Assembly (NCBI GenBank): GCA_021802425.1
Contig: JAJZXJ010000013.1
Location: 1-49,520, forward strand
DNA: 49,520 nucleotides
Origin: Acidulodesulfobacterium sp021802425
GTDB lineage: Bacteria; SZUA-79; Acidulodesulfobacterales; Acidulodesulfobacteraceae
Direction: 5' to 3'
Made by a program: the position numbers and the translations under genes. Below are positions 7,492 to 16,271 of the stretch, in pieces; within the stretch, counting starts at the first letter, position 1; each line of letters starts with the position of its first letter. The notes beneath the pieces are model-generated. The model ran no database searches. It was not told the DNA's origin and saw nothing but the letters and a program-made list of their open reading frames with translations.

Positions 7492-9402
7492 TTAACCCTC
7501 CCCCTCGCCCAATTTTAATTCTATGATAAAACTTACCCCGCCGTCTTCGTTGTTTTCCGCTCTTATCTGAGCGTTGTTCTCGACCATTATATTTTTAGTT
7601 ATGGCAAGTCCCAAACCTGTTCCGCCCTGCTTTGTAGAAAAATAAGGCTCGTACATATTTTGCATGACCTCGCCTTCCATGCCCGTTCCGTTATCCGCAA
7701 AAACTATGCGGACGACCTGTTTATCCGCGTCCTTTTTCGCCTCCACCGTTATTCTGCCTTTATATCCAGATTCTTTCCAACCCTGCCGTTTTAATAAAAC
7801 GCTGTACACCCCGTTATCGATTATATTCATAAATGCCCGCTTCATCTGTTGTTTGTCTATAAAAACTTCCGGCAAATCTCCGTCAAGATTCGTGATGAAT
7901 TCTATATCTTTATGAGCGTTTTTATAAAGAGGCATGACATCGTTAATCAGGTAGTTTACATTTATGTATTCAAAATTAGCCTCCGGAAGCCTTGCGTAAA
8001 GCGAAAATTCATCTACAAGATTTTTTAAATCGCCGACCTCTTTAATAATGGTATCCACCATTTCATTAAAAATCAAATCTTCATCTTCATTGCCCGCCTT
8101 TCCGCCAAATTTTCTCTTAAGCCTTTCGGCCGAAAGCTTAATCGGGGTTAGAGGGTTTTTTATTTCGTGCGCCATTCGTTTTGCAACCTCTTCCCAAGCC
8201 GCAACCCTTTGAGCTTTCATCATATCCGTCGTATCGTTTAAAACGATGATAAAACCTATATAATTATTCAATTCGTCTTTTAAAACCGTCAGATTTACGA
8301 TATAAACCTTCACGCCGCCTTTAACATTAAGTTTTACCTCTTTTGTTATGCTTTCTTTATCCTCTCTTGCCAAATCTTTAATCATGCCCCTTATATCCGA
8401 AAATGCCGTTTTATCGAAAACATCTTTATAATGAAGGTTGACGGACTTTTTAGAATTTAAGTCAAACATATTCTCGGCGGCATTATTTATATTTCTAATT
8501 TTACCGGTCTTGTCTATGGCGATGACGCCGGCATGAATATTTTTAAGAATTATTTCCATATATTTTCTTCTTCTATCTATTTCTTCGTTAACCTTTCGCA
8601 AATCAAGATTCGCCTTTTCTATTACCTGCTTATTTTTACTTAAATCCTTAGCCATAACATTAAAAGAATCTATAAGCATCCCTATTTCATCGTCGGAACC
8701 GGCGGGAACCGAGGTATCAAGATTCCCCGCAGCCACCTTTTTGGTTCCCTCCACCAGATCTATTATCGGTTTTGTCAACTTTTTTGACAGGTAAAATCCC
8801 ACCCATAAAGAAATAAATAAAATAATAAGGGTAAATATGGAAAAAAATATAAGATATGTCGTCTCCATAGGATTTTTCATGAACCGTATCTGCGAATATT
8901 CTTTGTAAAAATTAGAGAGCCAGTATATCTTGCGGACAATCTTTTCCTGCCCGCCCGCATTATGTTTATGGTAAAATCTTGCGATGCCGATTGCGTAATC
9001 CATTGCCTTTTCTATTTTTGGGTCATACCACTTGTTGATAATATTGGCGGCAAAACCGGTTGCGACTATTACGATAAACATAAACACGGATGGAACAAGA
9101 GAGACTATCACGAACAAAGAAACCAGCTTTGTCCTTAATTTTGCCCCCGTAACCTTCATTTTTCTTTCTATAAGGAGTTTGATTACATTCCTTATGACCA
9201 GAAAGAGCATAAATAAAAACAGGATTACGGTTATATTTATATAAGCGTAAACGATAATCTTGGATGTTAAGGATGTATTCGTAAAAGAAATCATCCTGAC
9301 TTCCGCAAAGGTTGAGATTATTATCAGAAATACCGTTATGATTATAAATATAATCTCTCTTCTTATCCTAATTTTTTCGATCGATTTATCCTTGTCTTTC
9401 AT
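7492..9402 (-). CDS. ntrY: NtrY, membrane sensor histidine kinase
   Basis: 636 residues: four predicted membrane helices (about 15-35, 43-70, 90-120, 180-205) with a periplasmic segment before the fourth, then a HAMP linker (KKLTKPIIDLVEGTKKVAAG), a PAS domain (about 285-395), a HisKA domain with MAHEIKNPLTPIKLSAERLKRK, and an HATPase domain (DNGTG, STKQGGTGLGLAI). The order and the H-box are typical of NtrY. It is probably transcribed with the upstream DUF4390 gene and ntrX. The 57-bp gap before the DUF4390 gene holds part of a REP-like repeat (9410-9430). Confidence 0.93.
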   Translation of the reverse strand: MKDKDKSIEKIRIRREIIFIIITVFLIIISTFAEVRMISFTNTSLTSKIIVYAYINITVILFLFMLFLVIRNVIKLLIERKMKVTGAKLRTKLVSLFVIVSLVPSVFMFIVIVATGFAANIINKWYDPKIEKAMDYAIGIARFYHKHNAGGQEKIVRKIYWLSNFYKEYSQIRFMKNPMETTYLIFFSIFTLIILFISLWVGFYLSKKLTKPIIDLVEGTKKVAAGNLDTSVPAGSDDEIGMLIDSFNVMAKDLSKNKQVIEKANLDLRKVNEEIDRRRKYMEIILKNIHAGVIAIDKTGKIRNINNAAENMFDLNSKKSVNLHYKDVFDKTAFSDIRGMIKDLAREDKESITKEVKLNVKGGVKVYIVNLTVLKDELNNYIGFIIVLNDTTDMMKAQRVAAWEEVAKRMAHEIKNPLTPIKLSAERLKRKFGGKAGNEDEDLIFNEMVDTIIKEVGDLKNLVDEFSLYARLPEANFEYINVNYLINDVMPLYKNAHKDIEFITNLDGDLPEVFIDKQQMKRAFMNIIDNGVYSVLLKRQGWKESGYKGRITVEAKKDADKQVVRIVFADNGTGMEGEVMQNMYEPYFSTKQGGTGLGLAITKNIMVENNAQIRAENNEDGGVSFIIELKLGEGEG

Positions 9403-9409
9403 CTTGTAT

Positions 9410-9430
9410 CTGGATTCCCGCTGAAGCGGG
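9410..9430. repeat. solo REP core fragment
   Basis: CTGGATTCCCGC and a GCGGG arm make a short hairpin (CCCGCtgaaGCGGG) of the CTGGATTCCC family, but the right half is replaced by TTGGGACACC. A related remnant (CGCTGAAGCGGGTTGG) lies at about 38041-38056. It sits between the DUF4390 gene and ntrY. Confidence 0.55.
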
Positions 9431-9459
9431 TTGGGACACCAATTGTTAAAAAAATAAAT

Positions 9460-10044
9460 TTAATAAATAAATTTAAGGCTGTATGTATTTGTGGCCATCA
9501 GGAAATAACCGGTAAAAAACGGAATATAATTAAGAGGAAACGGGATATGGAATGTGCCTAAAACTCCTCTTATAGTTATCTCGTATTTGCTGCCCTGCCT
9601 GAAATTTCTTTTGGCCCGTACACGCAAATTTTGAACCTTAGACATATAGGCTAATGCGCCGCTAAACGACCTCGCTATTAATCTTTTGCCGAATTTACCC
9701 ATGTAATTATATCTTATAATGAAATAATTATTCAGCTCATCGTATTTTATGGAATTTACTAAAACACGGTCGTATAAAACCCTCCCGCCCGGTTCCGAGC
9801 GCACCTTAACATAAAATCGGAATTTGACGGGAAACCCGCTTAAAATAGCTTTTTTTAAGTCTTCGTTAAAAGCGCTGCTTACTTTAAAATATAAAATAAC
9901 GCTGTTTTTATTATAGGATGTTACTATTACATCCGAGATTTTCGGCATCCCGAAAGCTTTCAGGGGGAAAAATAAGACGGCGGCGAAAATCGCCGGAAAC
10001 ATAAACTTAATTAAAAACGGCATAGCCTTTTCCTTTTTTTTCAT
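9460..10044 (-). CDS. DUF4390 protein upstream of ntrY
   Basis: About 194 residues with an N-terminal hydrophobic export signal (MPFLIKFMFPAIFAAVLFFPLKAFG) and then a beta-rich domain (VILYFKVSSAFNEDLKKAILSGFPVKFRFYV...). This fits DUF4390, commonly found directly upstream of ntrY in proteobacteria, and the gene order here agrees. The product is probably periplasmic, and a role in NtrY sensing can be suspected but is unproven. Three starts are possible (10065, 10044, 10023); 10044 has AGGA 6 bases upstream and is preferred. Confidence 0.75.
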   Translation of the reverse strand: MKKKEKAMPFLIKFMFPAIFAAVLFFPLKAFGMPKISDVIVTSYNKNSVILYFKVSSAFNEDLKKAILSGFPVKFRFYVKVRSEPGGRVLYDRVLVNSIKYDELNNYFIIRYNYMGKFGKRLIARSFSGALAYMSKVQNLRVRAKRNFRQGSKYEITIRGVLGTFHIPFPLNYIPFFTGYFLMATNTYSLKFIY

Positions 10045-10101
10045 CCTTAATCCTGCCTTAATCATTTACTTAAGATAGATTTTATTGTATCATAAAAAAA
10101 T

Positions 10102-10812
10102 ATGAAAGTATTAGTATTAGGCTGCGGCACTTCAACCGGCGTTCCGTTAATCGGCTGCAATTGCAAAATTTGCACGTCAAGCAATCCAAGAAACAAAAGA
10201 TTAAGGCCGTCGATTCTTGTGTCGGAAAATAATCTGAATATTTTAATCGACACGCCTCCAGATTTACGAACCCAGGCGCTAAAGGAAAATGTAAAAAACA
10301 TCGATGCCGTCTTATATACCCATACCCATGCCGACCATCTTTTCGGGATAGACGATTTAAGGATGTTTAACTATATTAAAAAGGCCCCGATACCCATATA
10401 CGCCTCCGAAGCAGCGATACATTTCATCGAAAATAAATTCGATTATATATTTAAAGAAAAAACGCTTTCAAGCAAGCCTAACCTTACGCCGAATATATTA
10501 AAAGACAGAATTGAAATTAACGGGTTAAGCATAACGGCTGTTCCCGTTTACCACGGCGAAAGCATAATAAACGGATATAGAATAAACGATTTTGCATATA
10601 TTACCGATGTTTCGAAAATACCGGAAACATCTTTTAAATTATTAAACGGTTTAAAGGTATTGATGATAGACGCGCTGAGATACAAACCGCATCCGACGCA
10701 TTTAAGCATTGATGAAGCGATAACCGTTTCCAGAAGAATAAATCCCGCCAGAACTTACTTTACGCATATGGGACACAATATCGACTACGAAGAAATTAAA
10801 AAATACGACGCA
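10102..10812 (+). CDS. MBL-fold metallo-hydrolase, 3' end lost in assembly gap
   Basis: The visible 237 residues form a metallo-beta-lactamase fold of the PhnP/RNase Z-like group: LGCGTSTGVPLIGC at the start, the metal motif THTHADHLFGIDDLR, a later His in VYHGE, an Asp in YITDVS and a His in FTHMGHN. A Cys-rich loop (GCNCKICTS) may bind structural zinc, as in PhnP. These enzymes cleave phosphodiesters; the substrate cannot be told. The frame runs into the N-run at 10813, so the C-terminus is missing and any reading past the Ns is meaningless. It is divergent from the DUF4390 gene. Confidence 0.85.
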
Positions 10813-10912
10813 NNNNNNNNNNNNNNNNNNNNNNNNNNNNNNNNNNNNNNNNNNNNNNNNNNNNNNNNNNNNNNNNNNNNNNNNNNNNNNNNNNNNNNNN
10901 NNNNNNNNNNNN
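10813..10912. other. assembly gap (100 N)
   Basis: Exactly 100 N characters, the customary placeholder for a scaffold gap of unknown length. It removes the end of the MBL-fold gene and whatever lies before the lptG stop codon at 10918-10916. Confidence 0.99.
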
Positions 10913-10915
10913 CGG

Positions 10916-12019
10916 TTAATCTATATCTGCCATAAGATATACGGCAAATAATAAAAATATAATATCTGCCATAAACGCGGCTAAAAGCGGATTCAGCTGG
11001 GAGGACTCCCCGAGCGACAGGGCAATGGAATTAACAATCCACCATGTAAAGGCAAATACGATGCTTATTCCTATCGCAATAGGCGTGCCGCCTTTCTTTT
11101 CCAGCAATAATCCAACGGAAATGCCGATAAGTATAAGAATCAGGTTTATTACCGGGTAGGATAATTTGGAATAAAAACCGGTAAGAATATAACTGACGCC
11201 AGATTCCGTTTTTTTTGCGACCGTAAGCATTTTTGACAGGCTGGTTATAGAAAGAAATTCCGGTTTCAGGGTGTAAGATTTAAAAAAATTTAAGTTTAAA
11301 TTAATAGGCATTTCCACATTTTTAAAAAATTTTTCCGAAAATTCTGATTTATTTTTAAATTCGAATTTGTCTAACCGCCCGTTAATTAACTCGAGATTAT
11401 TATGTTTAAAATACCCCTCTTCCGCTATATATCTTTTATTTAAGACAAAATCGCCGTCGAATACGTAAATATTGACGCCCTTAATTACCTTCTTTGACGG
11501 ATCCAGAGATTTCGCCGTAATAATGTATTTTTTGTAATGAATCATAATGTCCTTTGTCCTGTATTTATATACGGAATCTATATCATAGGACGAATTTTTG
11601 TTGATATACCTTTGCATTACGAACCTTCTCAGTACATTGGTCTTAACGGCAATAAAATTCGAAAGAAAAAAAGAAGACATCGATATTATAATTCCGGTCA
11701 AAATTAACGGCATAAAGAACTTAAACATACTTAAACCCGAAGACTTTACAGGCATTATTTCATTGTTTTTATTCAAAAATGTTATGGTAAGCAGGGTCGA
11801 TAAGAGGACGGATAACGGAAGCACCCTGTAAATTATTTCCGGAAGTTTATATAAAAAATATAGAATCACATAACCGGCGTCTGGAGAATGCTTTGTGAAT
11901 GCGCCTATATTAGAAATAAAATCCACCACAATATAAAAAGCGGCTAAGCTTAAAAGGGCGACGGCCAAATACTTCAAAAATTCGGCCAATAAATATCTTT
12001 GCAATATTTTTATTTTCAT
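10916..12019 (-). CDS. lptG: LPS export permease LptG
   Basis: 367 residues of the YjgP/YjgQ family: three N-terminal membrane helices, a periplasmic beta-jellyroll-like middle (about 130-265) and three C-terminal helices. Cues for LptG are the start MKIKILQRYLLAEFLKYL and the ending YPVINLILILIGISVGLL...SLGESSQLNPLLAAFMADI. With LptF and the ATPase LptB (23112-23834) it forms the inner-membrane engine that extracts LPS and passes it to LptC and LptA. It starts 18 bp after lptF ends. The stop lies 3 bp inside the assembled sequence beside the gap. Confidence 0.9.
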   Translation of the reverse strand: MKIKILQRYLLAEFLKYLAVALLSLAAFYIVVDFISNIGAFTKHSPDAGYVILYFLYKLPEIIYRVLPLSVLLSTLLTITFLNKNNEIMPVKSSGLSMFKFFMPLILTGIIISMSSFFLSNFIAVKTNVLRRFVMQRYINKNSSYDIDSVYKYRTKDIMIHYKKYIITAKSLDPSKKVIKGVNIYVFDGDFVLNKRYIAEEGYFKHNNLELINGRLDKFEFKNKSEFSEKFFKNVEMPINLNLNFFKSYTLKPEFLSITSLSKMLTVAKKTESGVSYILTGFYSKLSYPVINLILILIGISVGLLLEKKGGTPIAIGISIVFAFTWWIVNSIALSLGESSQLNPLLAAFMADIIFLLFAVYLMADID

Positions 12020-12037
12020 ATTATTTCACCGCATTAT

Positions 12038-13126
12038 CTATCTTAAAAGTGTCCTTAAATACAATATAAAACCTGAAACAAAAAGAAACAAATCCGCCCC
12101 CCAAACGCCTATAACCGGATTTATTTGATTTCTTAGCGACAGATAAAACCCCGATGTAAATAAAATATAATAAGCCGTCACAATTATTATCGTATAGGAA
12201 ATTGCCAGAAACAGACTTCTTTTCTCAAGAAACATCCCGAGGGACATGCCGATAAATACAAACAATATTGTGGCAAGGGGAATGGCAATCTTTTTGTATA
12301 AGTATATGAGATAAATGTTCTTTATCTTGCTATCCTTTTCCGATAAATACCTTCTTGCGAGTTCGGGAAATGTCATAAAATGAACGGAACCGTTTTTACC
12401 CGGAAACGACAGCCCTTTTAATTTTATATTTATCTTATATGTGTTAAAATGCAATATCCAAAAATTTTTAGAATTCGGGTCTTGATTTTGAATTATGCCG
12501 TTTTTTAAATAAAAATACAGGGTATTTTGTTTTTGGTTATAAACGATAGCGCCGCTTTTGGCAATCAGGGTTTCAGGCGTATTATGCACCCTGTTCAGTA
12601 TAAAAATACCCTTTAAGGTAGATTTGTTCGTGTTGACATCCCTGACAAAAATTTTTAATTTTCCGAATTTATCCGTAAAAGCATTTTTTTTTAATGCCGA
12701 AAGCGCCGCTTTTTTAAATTCTTTTACCGCAAGCACCCTGAAAAAAAAGTTAAATCTCGGAGCCATATAAAAAGAAAATAAAATTGAAACGGCAAGCGGT
12801 ATCATGGCAAAAAGGAGGACCGGCTTCGTCAGTTTAAAAATCGAGACGCCGGAAACCTTTAATGCCATAATTTCGTTGTCCTGCGTCATTTTCCCGAAAA
12901 CCGTCAATACCGCAAGCAAAAAAGATACGGGAAGGGTTATTATCATGAAATCCGGTATCGTTAAACTGGCAAGCTTTAGTACGGCGGTTATGCCGACTCC
13001 CTTATTAAGCACCATCTGGGTAAGCAATAAAATCCGGTTTATCGTAATGCTAAAGGTAAATATTAAAAGTCCGAATATAAAAGGAGGGATAAATTGTTTA
13101 AATATGTATCTGTCTATTGTTGACAT
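12038..13126 (-). CDS. lptF: LPS export permease LptF
   Basis: 362 residues of the YjgP/YjgQ family with the same 3 helices, periplasmic domain, 3 helices layout as its neighbour. The start MSTIDRYIFKQFIPPFIFGLL and the segment TVFGKMTQDNEIMALKVSGVSIFKL (the coupling helix that meets LptB) are typical of LptF. It is the first gene of the lptF-lptG pair, read leftward from a region shared with the rightward gene at 13350. Confidence 0.9.
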   Translation of the reverse strand: MSTIDRYIFKQFIPPFIFGLLIFTFSITINRILLLTQMVLNKGVGITAVLKLASLTIPDFMIITLPVSFLLAVLTVFGKMTQDNEIMALKVSGVSIFKLTKPVLLFAMIPLAVSILFSFYMAPRFNFFFRVLAVKEFKKAALSALKKNAFTDKFGKLKIFVRDVNTNKSTLKGIFILNRVHNTPETLIAKSGAIVYNQKQNTLYFYLKNGIIQNQDPNSKNFWILHFNTYKINIKLKGLSFPGKNGSVHFMTFPELARRYLSEKDSKIKNIYLIYLYKKIAIPLATILFVFIGMSLGMFLEKRSLFLAISYTIIIVTAYYILFTSGFYLSLRNQINPVIGVWGADLFLFVSGFILYLRTLLR

Positions 13127-13198
13127 AACTTATTAATAAAAAAATCCCCCGTTTATATAAAAAATATTAAAATTAATTTATGCTAAAATAATAAATTA

Positions 13199-13227
13199 TT
13201 GACTATATTATTTAATAATATTAAAAT
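13199..13227 (+). promoter_or_regulatory. candidate sigma-70 promoter for the receiver-protein gene
   Basis: TTGACT (13199-13204), 17 bp, TAAAAT (13222-13227), in the AT-rich region between lptF and the gene at 13350. The leader would be about 115 nt and include two small stems near 13295-13336 (TTTCCTT/AAGGAAA and AATGC/GCATT). In DNA this AT-rich such matches arise by chance, so confidence is modest. Confidence 0.35.
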
Positions 13228-13349
13228 TAACCTTAAAACATTAAAAAATAACAGTTATCAGTATAACAAAAACCGCGTATATTTTAAAGCATTAATTTCC
13301 TTAGCCCGCAAAGGAAAATGCAGGCGGCATTAATATATGGGAGGTCATA

Positions 13350-14423
13350 ATGGCATATAATGTAATTTTTATCGATGATAGCGATTCAATGCAAAAGGCT
13401 GTTTCAACCATATTCATAAATAACCCTGACTTCAATTTAAATCCGATTAGCGAACCGTCGTCTTTATTTAAAATAGCCAAAGACTTCCATCCCGATATTA
13501 TTATATTAAGTTATAATTCGGTCAATACCGAAGTTAAGGGAAATGTTTCCGAAATTAAAAATAACGCCGATCTCTCCCCGATTCCTCTTATTCTTTTAGT
13601 TCCTTCCGATTTGTCGGATAACGAAAGGGAGCTTCTTATCAGGGACGGGGTTAACGGATTTATATACAGGCCGTTTGAAAAAGAGATGTTTCTTTCAAAA
13701 ATAAAAAGAATACTGGGCATTATAGACATCCCCGAAAAAACGGGGGAAAAAATATACGATATTTCGTTATTCGAAACTAAAGAAGCGGATAAAAAAGCGC
13801 CTGAATCTCCGGCAAAAGCGGAGCCGGCTCCGGCAGCTCCCGTACCTGCAACTCCTGCCGAAACCGAAGACGCCCTAAAAGAGGACGAAAACGATTCTTT
13901 CGGCATATATTCAAACAATGTGGTCAACATCGATTCCGCAGAATTAAGCCAGGCTTTTGAAAATCTTTTTAAAGACGATGTCATCTTTGAAGAATTCCAG
14001 AAACTTAATAAAAAGGATGAACCGGAGATGTTCGTTAAAATGCAGGAAGAAAGCCTTGAAGCCCAAGAACCTGTTTTGCCTGCCGAAGACGGCGTATTCG
14101 AAGAGCCGGAAAAACTTAATAAAACGATAGAGGAACCTGTTATAGAGGAACCTGTTCAAGAATTAAATAAAAATATTATAAATCTGGAAGAAAATATTAT
14201 AATTAAAAATGAAATTACAACCGAAGGGGGGTTAAAATTGGAAATTTTAGACGAGCAGAGCCTGTTAAAATTGGACGCATTATTAAAAAATTCGATACAA
14301 AAAACACTGGAAGAAATTAAGCCTCAAGTAATTGAAAATATAAAGAACACACTGCCCGAAATTATCGAAAGGCTTGTCAAGGAAGAAATAGAAAAAATTA
14401 AGCAGACGGCGTTAAGCAATTAA
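13350..14423 (+). CDS. receiver-domain protein without phospho-acceptor Asp
   Basis: 357 residues: a response-regulator receiver fold (1-120), a long acidic Pro/Ala/Glu linker (about 135-290) and a helical tail (about 305-357, LLKNSIQKTLEEIKPQVIENIK). The acidic pair is kept (Asp9, Asp10), but the acceptor position is Ser54 (PDIIILSYN where LLD is usual) and the conserved Lys is Arg (YRPFE). It is thus probably a pseudo-receiver that works by protein contact. The linker contains a perfect 15-bp tandem duplication (14127-14141 and 14142-14156, giving IEEPV twice). GGGAGG lies at good distance before the ATG. I do not know its partner. Confidence 0.7.
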   Translation: MAYNVIFIDDSDSMQKAVSTIFINNPDFNLNPISEPSSLFKIAKDFHPDIIILSYNSVNTEVKGNVSEIKNNADLSPIPLILLVPSDLSDNERELLIRDGVNGFIYRPFEKEMFLSKIKRILGIIDIPEKTGEKIYDISLFETKEADKKAPESPAKAEPAPAAPVPATPAETEDALKEDENDSFGIYSNNVVNIDSAELSQAFENLFKDDVIFEEFQKLNKKDEPEMFVKMQEESLEAQEPVLPAEDGVFEEPEKLNKTIEEPVIEEPVQELNKNIINLEENIIIKNEITTEGGLKLEILDEQSLLKLDALLKNSIQKTLEEIKPQVIENIKNTLPEIIERLVKEEIEKIKQTALSN

Positions 14424-14447
14424 GGACGCGCCATATAAGCCAAAAAT

Positions 14448-15299
14448 ATGCATTTATTCGAATCCCAGGTAAAACCTCTCATATATAACGCTTTAAGCGA
14501 AGATATAAAGGGCGGAGATATTACGACGGATGCCGTTACCCTCAAAAACGATCCCGAAATCAGCTGCGCCGTTACCTCAAAATCGAACGGCATTGTTTGC
14601 GGCCTGCAAATATTCAGGGCGGTTTTCGACATAGTCTCCAAAAATAATTATGAAATAAATTTTTTGGTTCAAGAGGGCGATTATGTTTCGAAATCTCAAG
14701 AGATAATATTTTTAAAAGCAAAAGCGAGCGTTATACTTTACGCGGAAAGGACGGCTCTCAATTTTATCCAGCACTTATCTGGAATTGCAACAATCGCAAA
14801 CTTAGCGGGGAAAGAGCTCGAAGGGCTTAAAACAAGAGTTTTAGACACAAGAAAAACAATCCCCGGGTTAAGGCTGCTCCAAAAATATGCAGTTAAGACG
14901 GGGGGGGCTGAAAACCACAGGTTCGACCTGTCATCGGGGATATTAATAAAGGACAACCATATTAAATTAGCCGGCGGCATAAAAAATGCTTTAAAGATGG
15001 TAAGGGATTACCATTCGGGATTTAATTTTAAAATAGAAGTGGAAGCATCTACTTTAGACGAGGTAAAAGAATGCCTCGAAGGCGGAGCCGATATAATTAT
15101 GCTTGACAATATGGATGTCTTTGCCATGAAAAACGCCGTTAATCTTATAAACGGCAAGTCCTTAACGGAAGCTTCGGGCAATATAACCGTAAACAAATTA
15201 AGAAAAATAGCGCAAGATTCCGGAGTAGATTATATCTCTATGGGTTCGCTGACCAATTCGATAGTACCTGCAGATTTCTCCTTGAATTTTATTATTTAG
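14448..15299 (+). CDS. nadC: nicotinate-nucleotide pyrophosphorylase (carboxylating)
   Basis: 283 residues, the usual NadC length. Visible family motifs: EDIKGGDITTDAV near the N-terminus, AERTALNFIQHLSGIAT, the substrate-binding DTRKTIPGLRLLQKYAVKTGG, HRFDLSSGILIKDNH, and the barrel end VEASTLDEVKE...IMLDNMD. It turns quinolinate and PRPP into nicotinate mononucleotide in NAD synthesis. No nadA or nadB is next to it. It starts 24 bp after the receiver-protein gene without a clear ribosome site, so it may be translated by readthrough. Confidence 0.95.
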   Translation: MHLFESQVKPLIYNALSEDIKGGDITTDAVTLKNDPEISCAVTSKSNGIVCGLQIFRAVFDIVSKNNYEINFLVQEGDYVSKSQEIIFLKAKASVILYAERTALNFIQHLSGIATIANLAGKELEGLKTRVLDTRKTIPGLRLLQKYAVKTGGAENHRFDLSSGILIKDNHIKLAGGIKNALKMVRDYHSGFNFKIEVEASTLDEVKECLEGGADIIMLDNMDVFAMKNAVNLINGKSLTEASGNITVNKLRKIAQDSGVDYISMGSLTNSIVPADFSLNFII

Positions 15300-15429
15300 T
15301 TAAATTTTAAATTAAAATAGTGTAAAATATAACCTACGGGGCTGACGGTTATAACGGTTAGTTGTGCTTTTTTTATTAATTCTTATTAATTATAAATAAA
15401 TTTCTAAAAGTTTTAAGAGGTTATAAAAA

Positions 15430-16257
15430 ATGGATGAAACTGATTTGAAAGATATGAATTATATCGACATTTTTGAAATTAAAAAAAATCTGAAGGGTTC
15501 TTTTATCGGCAAGAACATATATTATGAAGAAAAAGTGGATTCTACCAACACATTGGCAAGGGAACTTTCAGTTAAAGGGGTAAAAAACGGCAGCGTCGTA
15601 ATATCGGATTATCAAGAAAAGGGAAGGGGGAGAAACGGAAAAATCTGGACATCCCCATGCGGCTGCAATATATATATGTCCATAATATTAAAACCTAAAT
15701 TCAGCCCTGAAGTTGCTCAAGGAATGACTATTTTGGCCGCCGTTTCGGTTGCAGACGCAATTGCGGAGGTTGCCTCTTTAAAGCCTCAAATTAAATGGCC
15801 TAACGACATCCTTATAGGCTCAAAAAAGGTTTCCGGAATATTAACCGAGATGAGCACGCAAAATATGATAATAGAGCATATTATAGTCGGCATCGGAATA
15901 AATGTGAATGCCGAAGAAAATGATATGGAAGACGGCATAAAAAATATTGCCACATCCCTTTTAATAGAATCAAAAAAAATAGACGGATTTACAGGCCTTC
16001 TAAATAGAAACAAACTTATTACTTCTATCCTTAACAAATTCGATAAATATTATGAAATGTTTTTATCCACAGGCTTGTCGTCCGTTCTTCAATATTACCA
16101 AAAATACTTTAACATGATAGGCAAAGAAATCGAGATAAATATTAAAGACAAGAGGGTTAAAGGACAGGTTGTCGGAATAGATTCAAAAGGCGCTCTTCTT
16201 TTAAAGACGGGTGAAAACGAACTCGAGAAGGTTGTTTCGGGCGAAATATATCTTTAA
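15430..16257 (+). CDS. birA: biotin-[acetyl-CoA-carboxylase] ligase
   Basis: 275 residues of a biotin protein ligase: the VDSTNTLARELS start, the biotinyl-AMP loop EKGRGRNGKIWTSP, KWPNDILIGSKKVSGILTE and GIGINVN, then a small C-terminal SH3-like domain (KGQVVGIDSKGALLL). There is no N-terminal helix-turn-helix, so it is a class I enzyme that cannot act as the biotin-operon repressor. It attaches biotin to the acetyl-CoA carboxylase carrier. AAGAGG lies before the ATG. It is followed 14 bp later by coaX, a common pairing. Confidence 0.93.
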   Translation: MDETDLKDMNYIDIFEIKKNLKGSFIGKNIYYEEKVDSTNTLARELSVKGVKNGSVVISDYQEKGRGRNGKIWTSPCGCNIYMSIILKPKFSPEVAQGMTILAAVSVADAIAEVASLKPQIKWPNDILIGSKKVSGILTEMSTQNMIIEHIIVGIGINVNAEENDMEDGIKNIATSLLIESKKIDGFTGLLNRNKLITSILNKFDKYYEMFLSTGLSSVLQYYQKYFNMIGKEIEINIKDKRVKGQVVGIDSKGALLLKTGENELEKVVSGEIYL

Positions 16258-16271
16258 GCTCTTTCTATTCT

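Noticed and set aside
6786..7526. A 246-codon open frame on the + strand opposite ntrX
   Set aside because: It lies wholly antisense to a gene with complete receiver, AAA+ and HTH motifs, its translation has no recognisable domain, and it is a by-product of codon composition in ntrX.
10813..10935. Reading the MBL-fold gene through the Ns to a stop near 10935
   Set aside because: The gap length is unknown, so the frame beyond it is arbitrary; the six residues after the gap are antisense to the end of lptG.
13295..13336. Possible c-di-GMP (GEMM-like) riboswitch before the receiver-protein gene, from CCCGCAAAGG and two stems
   Set aside because: The stems are short, and the conserved GEMM core and tetraloop-receptor arrangement are absent.
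14457..14466. TTCGAATCCC resembling a tRNA T-loop
   Set aside because: It is in the first codons of nadC, with no acceptor stem, anticodon arm or CCA end around it.
15329..15372. Weak stem (ATAACC, 12-nt loop, GGTTAT) followed by a T-run between nadC and birA, as a terminator
   Set aside because: The stem is only 6 bp and AT-rich and the T-run is about 14 bases away; birA-coaX could have a promoter here, but nothing is convincing.
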